Source: DATFEN01 sp035691285 (GTDB taxonomy: Bacteria; Acidobacteriota; Vicinamibacteria; Fen-336). From it: DNA of 10,343 nucleotides. Position 1 is the first letter of the stretch; each line of letters opens with the position of its first letter. Below the pieces are notes generated by a model, which saw only the letters and a list, made by a program, of their open reading frames with translations, did no database searches and was not told where the DNA came from. The position numbers were made by a program, and so were the translations under genes. Positions 1 to 7,396 of this stretch are shown piece after piece. The stretch is from the NCBI GenBank assembly GCA_035691285.1, contig DASSJI010000125.1, positions 1 to 10,343 on the forward strand. Direction: 5' to 3'.

Positions 1-81
1 GGCAGGCCCACCGGCGGAGGATGTTACTGCGCGCCCTTCCCCGGTCTAGAATCACGGCTCGTTTCCAGCGGAGGCTCGGCA

Positions 82-1842
82 ATGGAGGCCATCGAATGGC
101 GGGTCATGGTCCGCGCCCTGGGCCTTGCGGCGCTCTCGGTCGCTCGATCCGCGATGGCAGGCGAGGCGCCGGCAGACCTCCTGCTCCTGAACGGCCGCGT
201 CTACACCCTCGCGTGGGACGACCCGGCGCCAGACGGCGCGACCGCACAGAACGCGCCGCGGGCGGGCGCCGCGCTGCGCTCCGACGCGGAAGCCCTCGCG
301 ATCCGCGGCGACCGGATCGTCTTCGTCGGCGACACGCGCGGCGCCCAGGCCTACCGCGGTCCGAGCACGCGGGTCCTCGACGTGGCCGGGGCCACGGTCC
401 TTCCCGGGCTCGTCGACTCCCACACCCACGTGGCGGGCCTCGGGGAAAAGGCCAGCCAGGTGGACCTGACGGCGGTGACGACCGAGGCGGAAGCGGTCGC
501 GCTCGTCGAAGCGCGGGCGAGGAGCGTTCCCAAGGGCGAGTGGATCGTGGGGCGCGGCTGGGACGAAGGCGCCTGGGCCAACCGCTACCCGACCATGAAG
601 CTGCTCAGCGACAAGGTGCCCGACCACCCCGTCTACCTCGCGAGCCTCCACTCGTTCGCCGGCTGGGGCAACAGGCTCGCGTTCGAGCGAGCCGGCATCA
701 CGGCCAGCACCGCATCGCCCGAGGGCGGCGAGATCGTCAAGGACGAGCACGGGCGGCCGACCGGCATTGTCCTCAATCGTGCGGTCTCGCTGCTCGCCTC
801 GGCGGTGCCGCCGCCGACCGAGGAGCGATTCGAGTCCTACGTGCTGGCCGGCCTCGAGCGCATGGCGCGGGACGGCTACGTGGCGGTGCACGAAGCCGGC
901 GCCGACCGCGCGCTCATGAAGGCGTTCGAGCGGCTCGATGCCGCGGGCCGGCTGCCGGTGCGCGTGTACGCCATGCTCTCCGTCCGCGACGAGGCCCTGG
1001 CGCGCGAATGGCTCGCCCGCGGACCGGACAACGGGGCCGGCCGCAGACTCGTGACCCGCTCGGTCAAGGCCTTCTACGACGGCGCGCTCGGCTCGCGCGG
1101 GGCGCGGCTCCTCGACGACTACTCGGACCGGCCGGGCCACCGCGGCGTGAGCGGCGGCCAGTACGGATTCGACCGCGCGCTGGTCGGGGACCTGATGAAG
1201 GCCGGCTTCCAGATCGCGATCCACGCGATCGGCGACGCGGGGAACCGCGAGACGCTCGACTTCGTCGAGGCGGTCGAGCGCGAGCAGCCGAAGGTCCGGG
1301 AGTCCCGCCCGCGGATCGAGCACGCCCAGGTCGTCCATCCCGACGACGTCCCCCGCTTCGCGCGCCTCGGCGTCATCGCGTCGATGGAGCCGCCTCACTG
1401 CGTCGAGGACAAGGCCTGGGCGGAGGATCGGCTGGGGCCGGTGCGGGTCAAGGGCGCCTACGCCTGGCGCACCCTGCGCAGGGCGGGAGCGCGCCTCGCG
1501 CTCAACTCCGACCTCACGGGCTCGGACCACGACATCTTCTACGGCCTCCACGCGGCCATCACCCGCCGCGACAAGTCGCTGGAGCCCGTGAACGGCTGGC
1601 ACCCCGAGGAGCGGCTGACCCCCGAGGAGGCCGTGCGCGGCTACACGACCTGGAACGCCTACGCGGCCTTCTGGGAGAAGGAAACGGGCGTCTTGGCTCC
1701 GGGGCGCTGGGCCGACGTCACGGTCATGGATGTCGATCCCCTGGCGGTCGGCGCATCCGATCCGGCGAAGCTGCTGAAGGGCCGGATCCTCGCGACGATC
1801 GTGGGCGGGCGCGTCGCTTTTGCGTCGGAGGGGAGCCGGTGA
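82..1842 (+). CDS. YtcJ-type amidohydrolase (Amidohydro_3), exported
   Basis: Metal-dependent amidohydrolase of the YtcJ / N-substituted formamide deformylase group, expected to hydrolyse an amide or related C-N bond; the substrate is unknown. The 586-residue length is normal for the family. Visible ligands in order: SHTH (H114, H116), K329 in the KAFYDGALGSRG segment (bridging, probably carboxylated lysine), H381 in IHAIGD, H414 in IEHAQ, and D477 in NSDLTGSD. That last loop is usually GSDxPVED in relatives and in the paralogue at 3073, so this active-site edge differs. The start at 82 has GGAGG at 70-74. An ATG at 106 begins a cleaner Sec-type signal (MVRALGLAALSVA...SAMA, AxA-like cleavage) but lacks a good ribosome site. 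The 3' end overlaps the next gene by GTGA, suggesting translational coupling. Family assignment is firm; substrate and export are inferred. Confidence 0.92.
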   Translation: MEAIEWRVMVRALGLAALSVARSAMAGEAPADLLLLNGRVYTLAWDDPAPDGATAQNAPRAGAALRSDAEALAIRGDRIVFVGDTRGAQAYRGPSTRVLDVAGATVLPGLVDSHTHVAGLGEKASQVDLTAVTTEAEAVALVEARARSVPKGEWIVGRGWDEGAWANRYPTMKLLSDKVPDHPVYLASLHSFAGWGNRLAFERAGITASTASPEGGEIVKDEHGRPTGIVLNRAVSLLASAVPPPTEERFESYVLAGLERMARDGYVAVHEAGADRALMKAFERLDAAGRLPVRVYAMLSVRDEALAREWLARGPDNGAGRRLVTRSVKAFYDGALGSRGARLLDDYSDRPGHRGVSGGQYGFDRALVGDLMKAGFQIAIHAIGDAGNRETLDFVEAVEREQPKVRESRPRIEHAQVVHPDDVPRFARLGVIASMEPPHCVEDKAWAEDRLGPVRVKGAYAWRTLRRAGARLALNSDLTGSDHDIFYGLHAAITRRDKSLEPVNGWHPEERLTPEEAVRGYTTWNAYAAFWEKETGVLAPGRWADVTVMDVDPLAVGASDPAKLLKGRILATIVGGRVAFASEGSR

Positions 1843-3059
1843 GGCCCGGGGTCCCGCGTCGCACGTTCCTGAAGATCGCGGGCGCGGGCGCCGTCGCCGC
1901 GTCGTCCCGCGCTGCCGGGCAAGCGAGCGCCGAGGTCGTCGTGGTCGGCGCGGGCGCCTTCGGCGGCTGGACGGCTCTCTGCCTCCGGGAGCTGGGGGCC
2001 TCGGTCACGCTGCTCGATGCGTACGGGCCCGGGAACTCACGGGCCAGCTCCGGCGGCGAGACGCGCCAGATCCGCGCCGGCTACGAGGACCGGGAGCTCT
2101 ACACGCGCTGGGTGCTCCTCGCCTTCGAGCGCTGGAGGGCCCGCGAGCGCGAGTGGGGGCGCAAGCTCCTGTTCGAGACCGGCCGCTTGCTGCTCGCCCC
2201 CCAATGGAGCGACAGCCTGAAGGTCACGAAGGCGGTGCTCGACAAGTTCGGGGTTCCGAACGAGACGCTCTCGCACGACGAGCTCAGGCGCCGCTACCCT
2301 CAGATGAACCCGGAGGGCGTCGGCGTGGCGCTGTTCGAGCCGACCACGGGCGTCTTGATGGCGCGCGAGGGCTGCCGTGCCGTCGCCGAGGCGTTCCAGA
2401 AGAAAGGCGGCCGCTTCCGGATCGCCCGGGCCGTGCCGGGCAAGGCGTCGGGAAGCCGGCTCGCCGACGTGGCCCTGTCCGACGGCTCGTCGCTCGCCGC
2501 GTCGACGTTCGTCTTCGCGTGCGGTCCGTGGCTGCCGAAGGTCTTCCCGGACCTCATGAAGCGGAAGCTGTTCACGCCTCGGAGGGACGTCTTCTTCTTC
2601 GGCACGCCCCAAGGCGACGACCGCTTCAGCTACCCGAACCTCCCCAACTTCTCCGAGGACGCCTCGCAGGGCTACTACGGCTTCCCGAGCATCGACGGGC
2701 GCGGCTTCAAGGTCTGCCCGGTCGGAGAGCTGACCGCGTTCGATCCCGACACCGACGAGCGCCTGGTGTCGCCGTACCAGGCGAAGCGGGCGCGGGACTA
2801 CCTGGCGCTGCGCTTCCCCGCGCTCCGCGACCAGCCTCTCGTCGAGACGCGGGTGTGCCAGCTCGAGATGAGCGTGGACGAGCACTTCATCATCCAGAGA
2901 CACCCGGCTTTCGAGAACGTCTGGCTGGTCGGCGGCGGCTCCGGCCACGGCTACAAGCACGGTCCGGTCGTGGGAGAGTACGTCGCGGAGCGCGTGCTCG
3001 GAAGGGATCGTCAGCCGGAGCTGGAGCAGGTGTTTAGCCTCAAGTCGAACACGTTCTAG
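1839..3059 (+). CDS. Tat-exported FAD oxidase, monomeric sarcosine oxidase type (DAO superfamily)
   Basis: FAD-dependent amine or amino-acid oxidase, 406 residues from GTG 1839. This start has GGAGG at 1827-1831 and overlaps the previous stop as GTGA. The same reading frame stays open back to 21, but that stretch is antisense-style shadow of the first gene. The N-terminus is a twin-arginine leader, PRRTFLKIAGAGAVAAS. The dinucleotide-binding motif GAGAFG is at 37-42. GGETRQIR, YYGFPS, K291, VC340 and DEHFII, and the C-terminal GGGSGHGYKHGP, line up with monomeric sarcosine oxidase. From memory of the Bacillus enzyme, C340 corresponds to its covalent-flavin Cys315 and K291 to the oxygen-activating Lys265. 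The equivalents of His269 and Tyr317 appear to be Val and Leu, so the substrate is probably not sarcosine. It lies between two paralogous amidohydrolases in one transcription direction. Confidence 0.9.
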   Translation: MRPGVPRRTFLKIAGAGAVAASSRAAGQASAEVVVVGAGAFGGWTALCLRELGASVTLLDAYGPGNSRASSGGETRQIRAGYEDRELYTRWVLLAFERWRAREREWGRKLLFETGRLLLAPQWSDSLKVTKAVLDKFGVPNETLSHDELRRRYPQMNPEGVGVALFEPTTGVLMAREGCRAVAEAFQKKGGRFRIARAVPGKASGSRLADVALSDGSSLAASTFVFACGPWLPKVFPDLMKRKLFTPRRDVFFFGTPQGDDRFSYPNLPNFSEDASQGYYGFPSIDGRGFKVCPVGELTAFDPDTDERLVSPYQAKRARDYLALRFPALRDQPLVETRVCQLEMSVDEHFIIQRHPAFENVWLVGGGSGHGYKHGPVVGEYVAERVLGRDRQPELEQVFSLKSNTF

Positions 3060-3061
3060 GC

Positions 3062-3068
3062 AAGGAGG
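3062..3068 (+). promoter_or_regulatory. Strong ribosome binding site of second amidohydrolase
   Basis: AAGGAGG lies 4 bases before ATG 3073. It is the only near-perfect Shine-Dalgarno sequence in the left operon and fixes this start. It may give the lipoprotein amidohydrolase higher translation than the genes joined by GTGA-type overlap. Confidence 0.85.
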
Positions 3069-3072
3069 ATCG

Positions 3073-4803
3073 ATGCGGAACTTCCCTTCGTGGCGCCTGG
3101 CGATCCTGGCTTCCCTCGCGGGCCTCGAGCTCGCCGCCTGCCAGAGCAAGCCCCGGGTCGAGCCGGCGACGCTGGTCCTGCACAGGGGCCGGATCGTCAC
3201 CGTCGACGACCAGAAGCCGGAGGTTCAGGCCCTGGCCGCCCGCGGCGACACGATCGTCGCCCTGGGCACGAACGAGGAGGTCGCGCCGCACGTGGGCCCG
3301 CAGACCCGGGTGATCGACCTCGGCGGCCGCCTCGCCATCCCGGGGTTCGTCGAAGGCCACGGGCACTTCACCGGCGTCGGCCAGGCGCGGATCATCCTCA
3401 ACCTGATGAGCGTGAAGAACTGGGACGAGATCGTCGCGATGGTGAAGGATGCCGCCGCCAAGGCGAAGCCCGGCGAGTGGATCCGCGGCCGCGGCTGGCA
3501 TCAGGACAAGTGGGACAAGAAGCCCGAGCCGTCGGTCGAGGGCTTCCCCATCCACCGCTCGCTGAGCGCGGCCTCGCCCGACAACCCCGTGGTGCTCACG
3601 CACGCGAGCGGCCACGCGGCGTTCGCCAACGCGAAGGCCATGGAGCTGGCCGGCGTGGACCGCAAGACGCCGAACCCCAAGGGCGGCGAGGTTCTCAAGG
3701 ACAAGAGCGGCGCGCCGACCGGCCTCTTCCGCGAAACGGCCGAGGACCTCCTCGACGCGGCCTACAACAAGGCCCGCGAGGGCATGAGCCCCGAGGAGAA
3801 GGAGGCGGAGACGCGCCGGCAGATCCAGCTCGCCGACGAAGAGGTCGTCTCGAAGGGCGTGACGAGCTTCCAGGACGCCGGCTCGAGCTTCGACACGATC
3901 GACGTCTTCAAGAAGGTCGCGTTCGAAGGCAAGCTGGGCGTCCGGCTCTGGGTCATGATCCGGGACACGAACGAGCGGATGGCGGCGAAGCTCGCCTCCT
4001 ACCGCGTCGTCGACGGCTACGACAAGCACCTCACGGTCCGGGCCATCAAGCACACCCTCGACGGCGCTCTGGGCTCGCGCGGAGCGTGGCTCCTCGAGCC
4101 CTATTCCGACCTGCCCGCGAGCACGGGCCTCAACACGACGCCGCTGCCGGTCGTCGAGGAGACCGCGAGGCTCGCCATGGCCAACGGCTACCAGCTCTGC
4201 GTGCATGCGATCGGCGACCGCGCCAACCGCGAGACGCTGAACCTGTTCGAGGCCGCCTTCAAGGCGAACCCCGACAAGAAGGACGTGCGCTGGCGGATCG
4301 AGCACGCCCAGCACCTGAGCGCCGCCGACATCCCCCGCTTCGGCCAGCTCGGCGTGATCGCGTCGATGCAAGGGGTCCATTGCACGTCCGACGCGGTCTT
4401 CGTGCCGGCCCGGCTGGGCGCAAAGCGCTCCGAGGAGGGCGCCTACGTGTGGCAGAAGCTGATGAAGTCCGGCGCGCTCGTGTCGAACGGGACCGACGCG
4501 CCGGTCGAGGACGTCGATCCGATCGCCAGCTTCTACTCCACGGTGACGCGCCGGCTGAAGGACGGCTCGAGCTTCTACCCCGACCAGCGCATGAGCCGTC
4601 AGGAGGCCCTGCGCTCGTACACGTTGAACGCCGCCTACGCGGCGTTCGAGGAGGGGTCGAAGGGATCCCTGAGCGCTGGCAAGCTGGCGGACATCACGGT
4701 CGTCTCGAAGGACATCCTCAGCGTCCCCGAGGACGAGATCCCGAGCGCCCGCGTGGACTACACGATCGTGGGCGGCAAGGTGCTGTACGAAGCGAAGCGT
4801 TGA
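3073..4803 (+). CDS. YtcJ-type amidohydrolase (Amidohydro_3), predicted lipoprotein
   Basis: Second amidohydrolase of the same family, 576 residues. It begins with a lipoprotein signal: a hydrophobic stretch from about 8 to 20 and lipobox LAAC with C23, so it is probably anchored in a membrane. Ligands: GHGH (H96, H98), K326 in IKHTLDGALGSRG, H378 in VHAIGD, H411 in IEHAQ, and D475 in the canonical loop GTDAPVEDVDP. The first metal motif is EGHGHF, not the DSHTH of the paralogue at 82. Overall colinearity with that gene is clear (IRGRGW/IVGRGW, KGGEVLKD/EGGEIVKD, GVIASM), so the two probably arose by an old duplication and flank the FAD oxidase. Codon use matches its neighbours. The stop overlaps a TTG that may start the next gene. 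Family and lipobox are strong; substrate unknown. Confidence 0.93.
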   Translation: MRNFPSWRLAILASLAGLELAACQSKPRVEPATLVLHRGRIVTVDDQKPEVQALAARGDTIVALGTNEEVAPHVGPQTRVIDLGGRLAIPGFVEGHGHFTGVGQARIILNLMSVKNWDEIVAMVKDAAAKAKPGEWIRGRGWHQDKWDKKPEPSVEGFPIHRSLSAASPDNPVVLTHASGHAAFANAKAMELAGVDRKTPNPKGGEVLKDKSGAPTGLFRETAEDLLDAAYNKAREGMSPEEKEAETRRQIQLADEEVVSKGVTSFQDAGSSFDTIDVFKKVAFEGKLGVRLWVMIRDTNERMAAKLASYRVVDGYDKHLTVRAIKHTLDGALGSRGAWLLEPYSDLPASTGLNTTPLPVVEETARLAMANGYQLCVHAIGDRANRETLNLFEAAFKANPDKKDVRWRIEHAQHLSAADIPRFGQLGVIASMQGVHCTSDAVFVPARLGAKRSEEGAYVWQKLMKSGALVSNGTDAPVEDVDPIASFYSTVTRRLKDGSSFYPDQRMSRQEALRSYTLNAAYAAFEEGSKGSLSAGKLADITVVSKDILSVPEDEIPSARVDYTIVGGKVLYEAKR

Positions 4804-4843
4804 GCCGACGCGGCGGCGGTTCCTCGCCGGGGCCGCCACGCTC

Positions 4844-5458
4844 GTGTACGCGGGTCCGCGGCCAGCGGACGCTCGACGCATCGCCCTGAAGCGCCCCGGG
4901 CCGATGCTCCCGCCCGTGCCCGCCATCCTCCTCACGGTGAACGGCAAGCCGGGAGAGCCCGACGAGATCAGCGTCCTGTGGAGCTTCGTGGTGAACGGCG
5001 AGCCTCCCCAGGTCGGCGTGTCCGCCGGCGACGAGCACCGCGCCGGCGCGCTGCTGGCCCTGCACCGGGAGTTCGTGCTCAACGTCCCGGAGACGTCGTT
5101 CGTCGAGGCCTTCGACAGGGTCGACATGAGCTCGAGCAAGGTCGCGGACAAGTTCGCGCTGTCGGGCCTGACGCGCGGCAAGGCCACGGTGGTGAACGCG
5201 CCCACCGTCGAAGAGGCCCCCATCCAGCTCGAGTGCCGCGTGAGCCACGTGCTCCGCGTCCCGCCGGAGCGCACGGTCTTCCTCGCCGACGTCGTGGCCA
5301 CGACCGTCCGCGAGGGCGTGTGCGACGCCGAGGGCCGGCTGATCGTCTCCGCGGCGGCGATCTTCGGGATGACGGCGGGCAGCGGCGAGTTCTACACGAT
5401 GGGACGAAAGGTCGGCCACATCGGCCAAAGCGTGGGCCGCAGCGACATCCGGTACTGA
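4844..5458 (+). CDS. Flavin reductase-like FMN-binding split-barrel protein
   Basis: Member of the flavin reductase-like (FMN-binding split barrel) family, at least 204 residues. Supporting features are PAILLTVNG near the N-terminus, ISVLWSFVVNGEPPQVGVSAG, the FVLNVPE strand, KFALSGLT, APIQLECRV and a C-terminal GRSDIRY. Such proteins bind FMN and often reduce it or use it on small substrates. The listed start is GTG 4844, the first usable start codon in this frame. Upstream in the same frame, codons 4808-4858 read TRRRFLAGAATLVYAGP, a convincing twin-arginine leader, with no ATG, GTG or TTG before it. A TTG at 4800, overlapping the previous TGA, would supply the start if one base were restored near 4810. 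The true product is therefore probably a Tat substrate about 14 residues longer. It is the last intact gene of the plus-strand run and may hand reduced flavin or electrons to a partner, which is inference. Confidence 0.83.
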   Translation: MYAGPRPADARRIALKRPGPMLPPVPAILLTVNGKPGEPDEISVLWSFVVNGEPPQVGVSAGDEHRAGALLALHREFVLNVPETSFVEAFDRVDMSSSKVADKFALSGLTRGKATVVNAPTVEEAPIQLECRVSHVLRVPPERTVFLADVVATTVREGVCDAEGRLIVSAAAIFGMTAGSGEFYTMGRKVGHIGQSVGRSDIRY

Positions 5459-5493
5459 GCAGCCGTGGGCGTCTGACCACGAGACTTCGTCGC

Positions 5494-5690
5494 CGCGGGC
5501 CGAGGCCGAGTCGATCCCGGTGCCCGCCGAGCCGCCCCGCAAGCCTTGCTCACCCGCTGGGCGCGCCTGATCGCCAAGGTCTACGAGTCGACCCGCTCGT
5601 CTGCCGCCGCTGCGGGAAGCGCATGAGCAGCGTCGCCTTCCTCACCGACGCCTTCGCCATCCGCAAGATCTGGGAGCACGGGGAGGGCCT
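5494..5690 (+). mobile_element. Remnant of IS91-type transposase, C-terminal zinc-ribbon end
   Basis: Broken C-terminal tail of a Y2-type (IS91-like) transposase. Read across frames it gives PAEPPRK, then LTRWARLIAKVYE (5549-5587), then VDPLVCRRCGKRM and VAFLTDAFAIRKIWEH (5587-5679). This order, with a CxxC pair after a WARLI.KVYEVDPL block and a short IRKI.EH helix, is the usual end of these transposases as I remember them. The join at 5587 lacks one G (GAG-GTC has become GAGTC), and another base seems missing near 5543. No upstream catalytic part and no element ends are visible, so the piece is dead and its arrival may have cut off the 5' end of the aminopeptidase that follows. Exact limits are approximate. 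Confidence 0.65.
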
Positions 5691-5731
5691 TCCGGCTTGG
5701 GCCCTGCTCGTCGGATTCGGCAGCGCAGCCG

Positions 5732-6352
5732 AGCGCTCGCGATCTCGGGATCGCGCCCGGTGTGCTCACGCCCGGCCCGCTGAACGCCATCACCGACGTG
5801 AGCGGCGTCCGCGTGGGCCATGCGACGCTGATCGAAGGCGATCGGGTCCGCACCGGCGTTACCGCGGTCGTGCCCCACGGCGGGAACCTGTTCCAGGACA
5901 AGGTCGCCGGCGCCGTGTTCGTCGGCAAGGGCGAGCACGTCCTCGCCGCGCTCCGCGACGCGCGCGACGGACCCGTCGCCGAAGGCTCGGTCGGCGCCGG
6001 GACGGGCACCGTGGCCTTCGGCTGGAAGGGCGGGATCGGCACCACCTCGCGCGCGCTGCCGGCCGAGCACGGCGGCCACGTGCTCGGCCTACACGAACGG
6101 GAGCGGCGACTACGCGATCGCCTTCACGACGGCCGAGCCGATGCGGGTCCGGCACGGCGAGACCGCGCCGCGCAGCCGCGCGCCGCTTCCGACGGAAGCG
6201 ATCTCGCCGCTCTTCCAGGCCGCCCTCGAGGCCACCGAGGAAGCGTCTACAACTCGCTGCTGCGAGCGACCACGGTCACGGCCCGCCCCACGACCATCGA
6301 GGCCATCCCGCTCGACCGCGTGAAGGAGATCCTCCGCAGGTACGGCCGCTGA
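5732..6352 (+). pseudogene. Decayed P1-family (DmpA, MEROPS S58) aminopeptidase
   Basis: Relic of an L-aminopeptidase/D-esterase of the DmpA family, normally about 350-380 residues. Recognisable blocks: ARDLGIAPGVLTPGPLNAI and VRVGHATLI (from 5735), VPHGGNLFQDKV, then GPVAEGSVGAGTGTVAFGWK and GTTSRALPAEHGGHVLG. After about 6085 the frame changes to TNGSGDYAIAFTTAE and LFQAALEATEEA (6093-6245). At 6245 it changes back to VYNSLLRATTVTA ... VKEILRRYGR. Compared with the family order I remember, about 70-80 residues are missing after VFVGKG (near 5930), and a similar stretch is missing near 6086-6092. The second gap should contain the Gly-Ser autocleavage site whose Ser is the nucleophile. No single frame encodes an active enzyme. 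A GTG at 5762 opens one frame, but homology begins before it. An intact copy would fit peptide or amide breakdown with the upstream operon. Confidence 0.85.
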
Positions 6353-6370
6353 GAGCGTCCGCTCGGTGAG

Positions 6371-6850
6371 CTACACCCACTCCTTCTTCAAGAGGCATTC
6401 CTCGATCCGGTAGGCGTGAAGCATGTCGTGCAGGGCGACGTGGCGGAACATGATGACCACGGAGTAGTGGCTGTATTCCTCGTGGTCGCCGGTCCGCAGC
6501 CACTCGGCCGGACGCAGCTGCCTGAGCCGGGCCACGAGCTCGGTCCGTTCTCGCTGGTAGCGGGCCAGGGCCTCGTCGAGGTCGACAGTGAGAAGCGCGT
6601 CGGGAGAATGCTCCCGGTCCGGCTGGTAGGAGCGGATCGACGGATGGTCCTGCTCGAGCATGAGCCGGAGGCGCTCCATGAAGATCGGCTGCACGGCGGC
6701 GAGATGGCACGCGTGCTCGTGGGCCGACCACTTTCCCTGGCTCGGACGCCGCTTGCGCAGGTGGTCCGGCACTTCACGGACCAGGGGCACGATCACCACG
6801 GGCCCGCGCTCCAGGGCTTCGATGATCTCTCGGGGGTCGAGCTCAGGCAT
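6371..6850 (-). CDS. DinB-like four-helix-bundle protein
   Basis: DinB/YfiT-type putative metalloprotein, 159 residues. Family proteins are four-helix bundles with a three-His metal site, and some are thiol-dependent transferases; no specific role can be assigned. The motif KWSAHEHACHL (H46, H49) sits near residue 45, and RHVALHDMLHAYRIE gives H137, H141 and H145 near the C-terminus, the usual spacing for the family. I chose ATG 6850 because GAGG lies 9 bases upstream on this strand. A GTG at 6874 would add eight residues without a ribosome site. The gene overlaps the 3' end of the DUF1697 gene by 8 bases, so the two are probably co-translated. It converges on the aminopeptidase relic with only 18 bases between them, and no clear terminator is seen there. 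Confidence 0.85.
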   Translation of the reverse strand: MPELDPREIIEALERGPVVIVPLVREVPDHLRKRRPSQGKWSAHEHACHLAAVQPIFMERLRLMLEQDHPSIRSYQPDREHSPDALLTVDLDEALARYQRERTELVARLRQLRPAEWLRTGDHEEYSHYSVVIMFRHVALHDMLHAYRIEECLLKKEWV

Positions 6851-7391
6851 GTCGTTCAACCTCGCCGTCGGCACCGCCGAGCACGTCGGCGATCGCGGCC
6901 ATGGTATTCCAGTTGCGGGTGACTAACGGCACGCCGAAGACGCGGTCCAGGGCGCCCAGACAGCCGATGACCTTCATCTGGCGCCGGTACAGGCCCAGTA
7001 CGAAGCGCCGATCACAAGCGAGCACCTTCAGCAGCCACTGGCCGCGCGCAGGAAGCCTCAAGGGCAGCGGCGGCACCGAGCGGGGGAGCCGAGACGCGAC
7101 GCTCACGAAGCGCACCATGCCGGGTTGCGCCAGCTGGCCTCGGAAGACGTCGCGAGACACGAGCCTGACGATCTGCTGCCCCTCGCAGATCGCGATCTCG
7201 GCGTCGAAGGGAAGGCGGCGCTCGACATCCGCCCGCAGTTGCGAACGGCTCACCGGCTGGCGAATGACGAAGGTGCCGGCCGCGCCGATGTTGACCACGC
7301 CGAGGTGCCGCAGTTGCCTCGTCAGCGTGGTCGGTCGAAAGGTCCTGTGACCGCCGACGTTGAGGCCTCGGAGAAAGACGACGAGCGCCAT
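6843..7391 (-). CDS. DUF1697 family protein
   Basis: DUF1697 protein of 182 residues, the normal length. Diagnostic segments are the N-terminal VVFLRGLNVGGHR and the C-terminal TRNWNTMAAIADVLG, a near match to the family signature ending. The middle follows the expected alternation (NIGAAGTFVIRQP for the usual QSGN...F strand, then a basic linker). The function of this family is unknown and it is predicted to be cytosolic. The start is ATG 7391; only a weak GGGA-like site precedes it, partly inside an 8-bp inverted repeat (7397-7432). Its stop overlaps the DinB-like gene, indicating a shared transcript with it and perhaps with the membrane gene 30 bases upstream. Confidence 0.85.
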   Translation of the reverse strand: MALVVFLRGLNVGGHRTFRPTTLTRQLRHLGVVNIGAAGTFVIRQPVSRSQLRADVERRLPFDAEIAICEGQQIVRLVSRDVFRGQLAQPGMVRFVSVASRLPRSVPPLPLRLPARGQWLLKVLACDRRFVLGLYRRQMKVIGCLGALDRVFGVPLVTRNWNTMAAIADVLGGADGEVERHA

Positions 7392-7396
7392 GGGCC

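Noticed and set aside
1..49. Possible tail of an upstream gene ending at the TAG at 47-49
   Set aside because: Only 15 codons are visible and they match nothing I recognise.
52..1602. Long minus-strand open frame (516 codons) opposite the first amidohydrolase
   Set aside because: Antisense shadow; all metal-ligand motifs are on the plus strand.
21..1838. Open reading frame from ATG 21 running in frame into the FAD oxidase, apparently a 1012-residue fusion
   Set aside because: The first 606 codons are arginine/proline/glycine-rich frame shadow of the amidohydrolase at 82. The real oxidase starts at GTG 1839 with its own ribosome site and Tat leader.
3090..4889. Second plus-strand frame (599 codons) inside the lipoprotein amidohydrolase
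   Set aside because: Frame shadow with no recognisable motif. Its only interest is that it contains the TTG at 4800 discussed for the FMN protein.
3040..5301. Very long minus-strand open frame (753 codons) opposite the lipoprotein amidohydrolase and FMN protein
   Set aside because: Its composition is the low-complexity shadow typical of GC-rich antisense frames, with no domain motif, while the plus strand has clear families.
6353..6370. GAGCG/CGCTC repeat between converging genes as a terminator
   Set aside because: The 2-base loop is too small for a hairpin and no T tract follows.
6416..6922. Plus-strand open frames opposite the DinB-like gene
   Set aside because: The minus-strand protein has the family's His motifs; these frames have none.
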